From: Proteobacteria bacterium UBA1844
Lineage (GTDB): Bacteria > Pseudomonadota > Gammaproteobacteria > Steroidobacterales > Woeseiaceae
Assembly: GCA_002338615.1 (NCBI GenBank)
Contig: DDIS01000077.1
Location: 1 to 6,774, forward strand
DNA length: 6,774 nucleotides
Direction: 5' to 3'
The notes beneath the pieces are model-generated. The model saw only the letters and a list, made by a program, of their open reading frames with translations, was not told the origin of the DNA and made no database searches. A program made the translations under genes and the position numbers. Below, one piece after another: positions 1 to 5,029 of this stretch (the stretch's first letter is position 1; every line of letters begins with the position of its first letter).

Positions 1-19
1 GGCTGGAAGCCGCTCCTAC
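1..19 (-). repeat. REP-like palindromic repeat of the GTAG class
   Basis: Read on the minus strand this is GTAGGAGCGGCTTCCAGCC. It starts with the GTAG tetranucleotide and contains a short palindrome, GGCT-TCC-AGCC (4-base arms, 3-base loop). This is the layout of REP elements mobilised by RAYT transposases (TnpA-REP family) in gammaproteobacteria. Its 3' end lies at the window edge, so it may continue outside. I see no inverted second copy within the next 100 bases, so no complete REPIN is visible here. The assignment rests on pattern recognition, not on a genome count. Confidence 0.6.
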
Positions 20-35
20 GGAGCATTCTTTTGCG

Positions 36-55
36 GGCGCCGCTTGCGCCTTGTT
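36..55 (+). terminator. Small GC hairpin with T-rich tail, possible terminator of an upstream gene
   Basis: GGCGC (36-40) pairs perfectly with GCGCC (46-50) around the loop CGCTT and is followed by TTGTT. The stem is only 5 base pairs and the T tract is interrupted, so it would be a weak terminator for whatever gene ends left of the window. It may equally be a chance hairpin in GC-rich DNA. Confidence 0.22.
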
Positions 56-103
56 GAGAAATTGATTGCTGCGCCATGCGCCGTTTGTGACTATCATCAC
101 TCG

Positions 104-1393
104 ATGGCTGCCAAATTCCTGTTTGTATCCTACGACGCACTGATCAGCGACATTGCGTGGCGTGTTGCCACGGAAGGCAACGAGGTGCGCTATTACATAG
201 ATAGCGTGAGTGAGCGCGACATCGGCGACGGCTTCGTGCCGAAGGTCGATGCCTGGGAGCCGCATGTCGAGTGGGCCGACGTCATCGTGTTCGACGATGT
301 ACTCGGGCACGGCACCCATGCGCACCGCCTGCGCGAGCAAGGCAAGCTGGTGGTCGGTGGCACGCCCTATACCGATCGGCTCGAAGACGACCGCACGTTT
401 GGCCAGGAAGAGCTGAAGAAGCACGGCGTGTCGATTATACCGTTCCAGGAGTTCACGGATTTCGATTCCGCGATCGCCTACGTCGAGGCGAATCCGGCGG
501 CCTACGTCATCAAGCCCAGCGGCGAGGCGCAGAACATCAAGCGCCTGCTGTTTGTTGGCCAGGAGGACGATGGCAAGGATGTCATCCATGTGCTCGGCTC
601 CTACAAGGCCGTGTACGCCGATACGGTCAAGGTATTTCAGCTGCAGCGCAGGGTGCGGGGCGTGGAGATTGCCGTGGGGGCGTTCTTCAATGGCGAGAAG
701 TTCATGATGCCGATCAACGTCAACTTCGAACACAAACTGCTGTTCCCCGGCAACATCGGCCCCGCCACGGGCGAGATGGGCACCTGCATGTACTGGAGCC
801 GCCCAAACCGGGTTTACGCCGCCACGCTCGCAAAGCTCGAAAGCCGGCTGCGCGAAGAACACTACGTTGGCTATATCGACGTCAACTGTATCGTCAACGG
901 CCAGGGTATCTACCCGCTGGAGTTCACTGCGCGCTTCGGCTACCCGACCATTTGTATCCAGGTAGACGGTATCACAATGCCTGTGGGTGATTTTCTGCGC
1001 GGCATGGCAGATGGCACACTGTCGGAATTCAAAACCAAAAAAGGCTTCCAGATCGGTTTGCGCATTGTCGTGCCGCCGTTTCCGTATAACGACCCGAAGA
1101 CCTTCGAGGCGAATTCGAAAGACCGGATCATTATTTTTCGCAAACCCGTCTACGAAGGCATTCACTTCGAAGACGTGCGCCTGGTCAACGGCGAATGGGT
1201 GATTACCGGAAAGTCAGGGGTCGTCCTGATCGTGACCGGGCAGGGTATCTCCGTGAAGCAGGCGCAGGCACAGGCCTACCAGCGCGTCAAAAATATACTG
1301 ATCCCGAATATGTATTACCGCACCGACATTGGCGATCGCTGGCACGAAGATCACGACAAGCTGCATTCCTGGGGCTATCTGCGTGAATCGTGA
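104..1393 (+). CDS. PurD-like ATP-grasp ligase, substrate unknown
   Basis: A 429-residue protein with the ATP-grasp layout of phosphoribosylamine-glycine ligase (PurD), close to PurD's usual length. Recognisable segments are an N-terminal Rossmann-like strand (KFLFVSYD, 4-11), an ATP-grasp lysine segment (VIKPSG, 135-140), GVEIAVGAFF (186-195), NIGPATGEMGT (217-227, compare PurD TGPNTGGMG), LEFTARFGYP (272-281, compare PurD LEFNCRFGDP) and a C-terminal YRTDIGDR (405-412). Important differences: the N-terminal GSGGREHA motif of true PurD is replaced by VSYDALISDIA, and the Asn of LEFN, a magnesium ligand in PurD, is Thr. I therefore read it as a PurD-family paralogue, not the purine-pathway enzyme. 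ATG at 104 is preferred because it places the first beta strand at the N-terminus. The TTG at 44 would add 20 residues that look unlike the family. No Shine-Dalgarno is visible. It is probably a soluble cytoplasmic protein. Confidence 0.85.
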   Translation: MAAKFLFVSYDALISDIAWRVATEGNEVRYYIDSVSERDIGDGFVPKVDAWEPHVEWADVIVFDDVLGHGTHAHRLREQGKLVVGGTPYTDRLEDDRTFGQEELKKHGVSIIPFQEFTDFDSAIAYVEANPAAYVIKPSGEAQNIKRLLFVGQEDDGKDVIHVLGSYKAVYADTVKVFQLQRRVRGVEIAVGAFFNGEKFMMPINVNFEHKLLFPGNIGPATGEMGTCMYWSRPNRVYAATLAKLESRLREEHYVGYIDVNCIVNGQGIYPLEFTARFGYPTICIQVDGITMPVGDFLRGMADGTLSEFKTKKGFQIGLRIVVPPFPYNDPKTFEANSKDRIIIFRKPVYEGIHFEDVRLVNGEWVITGKSGVVLIVTGQGISVKQAQAQAYQRVKNILIPNMYYRTDIGDRWHEDHDKLHSWGYLRES

Positions 1394-1434
1394 CCCAGGG
1401 CACCCTGCGGTAAGGGACAGTTATTCAGGTCACT

Positions 1435-1995
1435 GTGGCTAAAGCGCCTGACAACGAGCGCTTCACACGCGTCGTACAACCACACTTCGATCGACTTTAT
1501 GGACTCGCCTGGCGCCTCAGCGGCCAGCAGGCGTCAGCCGAAGACCTGTTCCAGGAGCTCATGATCAAGGCCTGCCTGAAACTTGATGAGCTCGAGCAAC
1601 TCGACGAGCCCGGCGCCTGGCTCGCGCGCGTCATGTATAACCTGTTTGTTGACGAACACCGGCGCTTTGCCCGGCAGCGCCTGTTGCTGGTCGGTGAGGG
1701 CCGGCTCCCTGGAGACGGTCTTGCTGGGTTTGCTGGCGAGGATGATCCCGTGCGCAACGCCGAACGTGACGAAGAGACGGCCGAACTCGAGCGCGCGCTC
1801 GAAAAGCTTGGTGAAGAGCACCGCATCGTGCTGCTGTTGCACGACGCCGATGGCTATAAACTTAAGGAGATACAAGAGCTTATGGGTGTTCCCATCGGCA
1901 CCGTGAAATCCCGGCTACACCGTGCGCGGGCGCGGTTTCAGGAAATTCTCGTCCAGCGGGGAACCATTCCCGCCACTCAGCCGTGTAAGAGGTGA
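1435..1995 (+). CDS. RNA polymerase sigma factor, ECF subfamily
   Basis: A 186-residue sigma-70 family protein of typical ECF size with only regions 2 and 4. Region 2 spans about residues 13-80: AEDLFQELMIKA (35-46) is the core-binding helix and AWLARVMYNLFVDEHRR (61-77) the helix expected to melt and recognise the -10 element. An acidic linker follows (about 95-118). Region 4 spans about 113-170, with the helix-turn-helix YKLKEIQELMGVPIGTVKSR (141-160) that reads the -35 element, then LHRARARF. The start is GTG. No other in-frame start precedes region 2, and AGGT (1427-1430) gives a short Shine-Dalgarno. It would direct RNA polymerase to envelope- or stress-responsive promoters. The next gene begins 31 bases after the stop and is probably its membrane regulator. 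The preceding gene ends 41 bases upstream, so co-transcription with it is possible. I cannot assign an ECF group. Confidence 0.95.
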   Translation: MAKAPDNERFTRVVQPHFDRLYGLAWRLSGQQASAEDLFQELMIKACLKLDELEQLDEPGAWLARVMYNLFVDEHRRFARQRLLLVGEGRLPGDGLAGFAGEDDPVRNAERDEETAELERALEKLGEEHRIVLLLHDADGYKLKEIQELMGVPIGTVKSRLHRARARFQEILVQRGTIPATQPCKR

Positions 1996-2011
1996 GACAG
2001 GAACACTTCGT

Positions 2012-2016
2012 AAGGA
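2012..2016 (+). promoter_or_regulatory. Shine-Dalgarno AAGGA deciding the start of the membrane protein
   Basis: AAGGA lies 10 bases before ATG 2027. It supports this ATG over the in-frame GTG at 1922, which lies inside the sigma gene and has no Shine-Dalgarno. Confidence 0.6.
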
Positions 2017-2026
2017 TCCGGCAGGC

Positions 2027-2569
2027 ATGCAAGAGCGCGATGACAATCCGCAGGATGAACAGCTTGGCAGGCGCTTAAGCGCTTACCAGCCGCCGCCGCC
2101 GGCACGTGGCTTCTACGAGAGTGCCGTGCAGCGCGCGCTCGTCGCACGACAACAAAAGAAGGATCGACGTCGACACCTTTTGGGTGGGCTGTTTGGCGGC
2201 CTGGGCGTCGCGGCCGCGGCCGGGCTTGTTGCTTTCCTGGTCGGGCCGATGATCGCCGGCGTCGACGATGACAGCTCCGAACTCCCGGAAGTCACCATTG
2301 CGCTCGCCGAAGCACAAACCGTGAGACTCGTCTTCTCATCAACGGAAGCGCTGGTCGATGCGACGCTGACGGTAAGCCTGCCGCCCGGTGTCGAGTTGCA
2401 GGGCTTTCCCGGGCAGCGCGAGGTTAGCTGGGAAACCAGTCTCGCGGCCGGTCAGAACGTATTGCCGCTGCGCCTGCTGGCGGTCGGGCCAACCGGTGGT
2501 GAACTATTGGCGCATCTTGAGCACGACTCGCGTGACAAGTCATTCAGTTTGCGTATAAGCGTAACCTGA
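2027..2569 (+). CDS. Putative single-pass membrane anti-sigma factor with periplasmic beta-rich domain
   Basis: A 180-residue protein. Residues 1-50 are cytoplasmic, with a proline run (PPPP, 22-25), a segment that may form a helix (FYESAVQRALVA, 29-40) and a basic stretch (RQQKKDRRRH, 41-50). One hydrophobic Gly/Ala-rich membrane helix follows at about 51-77. The basic flank predicts N-in, C-out topology. Residues 88-180 form a periplasmic domain of alternating beta-strand character (VRLVFSS, ATLTVSLPPGV, VLPLRLLAV, FSLRISV), probably an Ig-like sandwich. The order sigma gene then membrane protein, 31 bases apart, is the classic sigma/anti-sigma arrangement, and the N-terminal 50 residues would be the sigma-binding part. 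It contains no cysteine, so the HxxxCxxC zinc motif of common anti-sigma domains is absent. The function is inferred from context and topology. I recognise no named family. Confidence 0.72.
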   Translation: MQERDDNPQDEQLGRRLSAYQPPPPARGFYESAVQRALVARQQKKDRRRHLLGGLFGGLGVAAAAGLVAFLVGPMIAGVDDDSSELPEVTIALAEAQTVRLVFSSTEALVDATLTVSLPPGVELQGFPGQREVSWETSLAAGQNVLPLRLLAVGPTGGELLAHLEHDSRDKSFSLRISVT

Positions 2570-2597
2570 CGGCCGCGGCGAGCGACGTGTTGCGGTA

Positions 2598-2618
2598 TTA
2601 ATTGCATTGCTTAATTGC
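2598..2618 (+). repeat. Direct repeat TTAATTGC x2, AT-rich possible regulatory site
   Basis: TTAATTGC occurs at 2598-2605 and again at 2611-2618, separated by ATTGC, giving a 13-base period. This is the most AT-rich spot between the membrane protein and the acidic protein gene. It could be a promoter or a tandem protein-binding site. The best sigma-70-like pair I find here, TTGCAT (2602-2607) with TTTATG (2625-2630), is poor. Confidence 0.35.
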
Positions 2619-2620
2619 TT

Positions 2621-2643
2621 TGGCTTTATGAGCCAGGCTTTTT
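2621..2643 (+). terminator. Hairpin plus T5, possible terminator or attenuator
   Basis: TGGCT (2621-2625) pairs with AGCCA (2631-2635) around TTATG, followed by GGC and TTTTT (2639-2643). It has the form of a weak intrinsic terminator for the sigma/membrane-protein unit. The T run touches the Shine-Dalgarno GGAAG (2644-2648) of the next gene, so it could also attenuate that gene. The stem is only 5 strong pairs. Confidence 0.35.
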
Positions 2644-2648
2644 GGAAG
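2644..2648 (+). promoter_or_regulatory. Shine-Dalgarno GGAAG of the acidic protein gene
   Basis: GGAAG lies 5 bases before ATG 2654. It fixes the start at this ATG, not at the in-frame upstream start at 2615, which would put 13 residues in front of a normal signal peptide. Confidence 0.65.
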
Positions 2649-2653
2649 AACGA

Positions 2654-3085
2654 ATGAATCGAATCAGCATATCTTTCTGTACCGCACTCGTTGCGGGATT
2701 TGCGAGCGCGCCAGGCGCCGCCGTGGCCGATGAAGAACTCGACGATCTCGACGTCACGATGGAGGTGCTCGATGACGAAAGCGAGTTCAGTGAGCTGGCG
2801 AATCAGATGCGCGGTCCGGATACGAGCGGCATTGAAGACTTCACGGATGACTCAGCCGACGCCGCTGATGCTGACGTGCCCGGAGACGACGCCGAAGTGA
2901 ATGAGCGCCCGCTGTTTACCGACGATCGGGGTGCTCAAGGCGATGGTTTCGATCGCGACGCCACCCTGCCCGAGGATCAGCTGCGTCACGAAGACGACTT
3001 CGAAGATGACGAAGGCGAGGACCGGGATCTCGATATTCCGATCGAAATGGACTACCCCGACGAGGAATACCCGCACGAGCCGTGA
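2654..3085 (+). CDS. Small exported, highly acidic protein, function unknown
   Basis: A 143-residue protein. Residues 1-25 form a Sec signal peptide: MNR, a hydrophobic stretch, and AVA before a likely cut at 25/26. There is no lipobox cysteine, so it is not a lipoprotein. The mature part (about 118 residues) has 30 Asp and 18 Glu, about 41% acidic, no Lys, no Cys, and only six Arg. Acid clusters include DEELDDLD (26-33), HEDDFEDDEGEDRD (112-125) and the tail YPDEEYPHEP. It is probably largely disordered. It may bind calcium or other cations in the periplasm or outside, but no EF-hand or RTX repeat is visible, so this is a guess. It lies 84 bases after the putative anti-sigma gene, on the same strand. 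I do not recognise a family. Confidence 0.75.
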   Translation: MNRISISFCTALVAGFASAPGAAVADEELDDLDVTMEVLDDESEFSELANQMRGPDTSGIEDFTDDSADAADADVPGDDAEVNERPLFTDDRGAQGDGFDRDATLPEDQLRHEDDFEDDEGEDRDLDIPIEMDYPDEEYPHEP

Positions 3086-3201
3086 GGTTCGCCGCCAGCT
3101 GCCGAACAGGCGGTGAATGGCCCAATCATCTCCTGCTGCCCGCCCTCCGCCGCGGCGAGAGCGCGATTTCTTGCGCCACGTCATAGTTTTCGGGGCCAAT
3201 A

Positions 3202-3220
3202 CAGGTAGGCTTGTTACCTG
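3202..3220. promoter_or_regulatory. Inverted repeat CAGGTA-N7-TACCTG, possible operator
   Basis: CAGGTA (3202-3207) and TACCTG (3215-3220) are perfect 6-base inverted arms around GGCTTGT. It sits about 57 bases before the start of the TPR-barrel gene, where an operator would be expected. No T tract follows, so it is not a terminator. No regulator is identified. Confidence 0.35.
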
Positions 3221-3264
3221 ACATAACGCGCATCCCTGGCAATTTGACCGCCGCAATCAACCTC

Positions 3265-3269
3265 AGGAA
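3265..3269 (+). promoter_or_regulatory. Shine-Dalgarno AGGAA pointing to an ATT start
   Basis: AGGAA lies 7 bases before ATT 3277. No ATG, GTG or TTG occurs in frame between the stop TGA at 3271 and the TTG at 3343, so this site is the main support for initiation at ATT. Confidence 0.55.
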
Positions 3270-3276
3270 CTGAACG

Positions 3277-4905
3277 ATTCGCACCTACACCGGAAAACTG
3301 TTTGCGCGACGCCGCGGCGGCATCGCGAGCCTGCTGGCTGCCTTGCTTTGCGTGGCAGCCAGCCCGTCGTTTGCAATGACGGCCGATGAGTATTTTGCAG
3401 ATGGCAATCGGCTGTTTCGTGACGACCTGTACTGGGCTGCTTTGCTGCGCTACAGCCAGGCTGCAGACGCGGGCCTCGCATCGCCGCTGCTCAGCTACAA
3501 CACGGGTGTCGCACATTATCGCGCTGGCCAGTACATACGCGCGCGCGATGCGCTTTTAAAGGCACTTGAGTCGCCGACGCTGCGCGTACCGGCACAATAC
3601 AATCTCGGTCTGAATGCCTACAAGCTCGGCGAAACGGACGAAGCATTACGCTGGTTCCGGCTCGCGCGTGATCAGCAACAAAACAAAGTCCTTGCGGACT
3701 ATGCACAGGTCGCCATTGCGCGAATTCGTTCGGGCGAAATCGCCGCTGACCCCGTGGTCGTCGAATCCGAGAAGCGCCGCAAGGAAGCTGATTTTGCGCA
3801 CCTCCAGTTACGCGCGCTGGTGAGCTTCGGTTCCGACGACAATGTCTTTCGTACGCCGGCACAGGATTACCTCGATTTTGCCGACCCGGACTTCCCGATC
3901 ATCACACCGGTGCCGGTCTCCGGCGCGTTTATGCCGTACAGCCTGAGCGCGAAATACAATGTCAAACCCTACTCGCACGAAGGCTTCTTCGGCGCGTACC
4001 GGCTCGCCGGAAGCTACTACCTCGACCAGGAGCTGAAGAACGCGAACGAATTCAGCCACGAAGTCAGCTTTGGTAGCGAGTATCACAAAATCGATGCAGA
4101 GCGCAGTCGTGAGCGACAATTGTTCAGTGCGTTTACGGTCGCGCAGCATGACGGCATCTACTACGACCCGGACGACGGCGTTAGCTACAGCGTCGACGGT
4201 GAAACCGTTGACGATCGCATGAACTACTTGCGCTATGGCCCGGAACTCGACTTCTGGCAATCCTGGGAAAAGTTGACGCTGGGATTCAACGTCAAGGGCC
4301 AGCTCTGGAATTACGAAGACCCGGAAGTGGTGCCCGAGTACGACCATGAATTTTTCCAGTTCGGGCTGCTCACGGAGTACAAGTTTACGCCGGGATCCCT
4401 GTTTCGCCTCACCGCCGAATATTCCAGCCGCAGGTTCGGCGACCGGCCTTCGTTCAATCTCGATGGCGAACAGCTGGTCGGTAGTCCCGGTGTGCGTTAC
4501 GACTATCTCGACATCAGCATCGGAGCCCGGCAGCGCATTACCTCGAAAATGTGGCTCGGGGTCGAATACCTGCGCAGTGAGCGCACCGATCAGTATGTCG
4601 GCTACAACGACTACGTCCGCGACATTTACAGCGTCCAGTACTACTGGATGGTGGGGCAGCGCTTCGAGGTCCGGGCAAGAGCCGACTACGAGCTCTACAA
4701 CTATCCGCGCGCGTACGCTTTTGACAACCCGTTGCAAGGCCGCAAGACGCTTGAGCGCGTCGATTTCGACCTCAGCGCAAGTTACCGCGTCACGCAGCAC
4801 CTGTACCTGGTGCTCGAAGCCAACCATCTCGAAAAGGTCTCCAACGACATTCGTATTGCCTACGACCGCAATCGCTACAGCCTCGGCGTACGCTGGTCCC
4901 AATAG
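3277..4905 (+). CDS. TPR plus outer-membrane beta-barrel protein
   Basis: A protein of 542 residues if started at ATT 3277. Residues 1-33 then form a complete signal peptide: basic KLFARRR, a hydrophobic core IASLLAALLCVAA, and SFA before a cut at about 33/34. Three TPR units follow at about 39-72, 73-105 and 106-139 (compare NTGVAHYRAGQYIRARDAL and YNLGLNAYKLGETDEALRWF), with a capping helix to about 152. A charged linker (ESEKRRKEAD, 163-172) leads into a barrel of about 365 residues with alternating, Tyr- and Trp-rich strands and acidic loops (YYDPDDG, VDGETVDDR). Periplasmic TPR plus C-terminal barrel is the layout of Slam (surface lipoprotein export) and PgaA (polysaccharide export) proteins, so a role in moving a protein or polymer across the outer membrane is plausible. 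I cannot say which. It ends in GVRWSQ, not in the usual final aromatic residue. Starting at TTG 3343 would cut the signal peptide to 11 residues. CTG 3298 is a fallback start. Confidence 0.85.
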   Translation: MRTYTGKLFARRRGGIASLLAALLCVAASPSFAMTADEYFADGNRLFRDDLYWAALLRYSQAADAGLASPLLSYNTGVAHYRAGQYIRARDALLKALESPTLRVPAQYNLGLNAYKLGETDEALRWFRLARDQQQNKVLADYAQVAIARIRSGEIAADPVVVESEKRRKEADFAHLQLRALVSFGSDDNVFRTPAQDYLDFADPDFPIITPVPVSGAFMPYSLSAKYNVKPYSHEGFFGAYRLAGSYYLDQELKNANEFSHEVSFGSEYHKIDAERSRERQLFSAFTVAQHDGIYYDPDDGVSYSVDGETVDDRMNYLRYGPELDFWQSWEKLTLGFNVKGQLWNYEDPEVVPEYDHEFFQFGLLTEYKFTPGSLFRLTAEYSSRRFGDRPSFNLDGEQLVGSPGVRYDYLDISIGARQRITSKMWLGVEYLRSERTDQYVGYNDYVRDIYSVQYYWMVGQRFEVRARADYELYNYPRAYAFDNPLQGRKTLERVDFDLSASYRVTQHLYLVLEANHLEKVSNDIRIAYDRNRYSLGVRWSQ

Positions 4906-4916
4906 CACGGGGGTGC

Positions 4917-4940
4917 GGTCAGAATTCTCTGGCCCCTTTT
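4917..4940 (+). terminator. Intrinsic terminator after the TPR-barrel gene
   Basis: GGTCAGA (4917-4923) pairs with TCTGGCC (4928-4934) around ATTC, with 7 pairs including one G-T wobble. CC and TTTT (4937-4940) follow. It starts 11 bases after the stop codon. The T run is short, but stem, loop and position fit termination before uvrD. Confidence 0.55.
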
Positions 4941-4975
4941 GCCCACTTTCGCACGGCCGCAGGTGTTGCCAAACC

Positions 4976-4984
4976 TGTTAGAAT
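4976..4984 (+). promoter_or_regulatory. Extended -10 promoter of uvrD
   Basis: TGTTAGAAT fits the extended -10 form TGnTATAAT with one mismatch in the hexamer (TAGAAT, 4979-4984). No good -35 is found 16-18 bases upstream, as expected for extended -10 promoters. Transcription would start near 4991, about 40 bases before the uvrD ATG. No CTG-N10-CAG LexA box is seen between 4906 and 5029. Confidence 0.5.
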
Positions 4985-5029
4985 CGCGGCCCTTCCCCGG
5001 GCCTGATTCTGCATTACGCTGCTATCTAC

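Larger units (their letters stand above)
3086..3276. other. Intergenic gap between acidic protein and TPR-barrel genes
   Basis: This gap of 191 bases contains no supported gene. Its left part is GC-rich and its right part (about 3170-3250) is richer in A/T, with one clear inverted repeat at 3202-3220. I find no convincing -35/-10 pair or intrinsic terminator. Confidence 0.5.

Noticed and set aside
44..103. TTG start adding 20 residues to the PurD-like protein
   Set aside because: It lies inside a hairpin, has no Shine-Dalgarno, and adds sequence before the family's natural first beta strand.
271..990. 239-codon + strand frame inside the PurD-like gene
   Set aside because: It is Arg/Gly/His-rich and out of frame with a clear ATP-grasp protein, a typical GC-rich shadow.
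1396..1407. CAGGG-CA-CCCTG palindrome between the PurD-like and sigma genes
   Set aside because: The 2-base loop is too tight for a hairpin and no T tract follows. It could be a binding site, but a 5-base palindrome is expected by chance in GC-rich DNA.
1922..2026. GTG start for the membrane protein, overlapping the sigma gene
   Set aside because: It lies in the sigma coding region without a Shine-Dalgarno. ATG 2027 has AAGGA upstream.
2852..3256. 134-codon minus-strand frame opposite the acidic protein gene and the following gap
   Set aside because: No recognisable domain or signal peptide. It is opposite a gene with a clear Shine-Dalgarno and signal peptide.
3808..4908. Long 366-codon open frame on the minus strand, antisense to the barrel gene
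   Set aside because: Its translation is Val/Ala-rich with no recognisable domain, and it mirrors the codon pattern of a real GC-rich gene on the other strand. The + strand frame has a signal peptide, TPRs and barrel strands.
4988..5003. GGCCC-N6-GGGCC hairpin before uvrD
   Set aside because: The predicted transcript start near 4991 falls inside the first arm, so the RNA would not contain the full stem.
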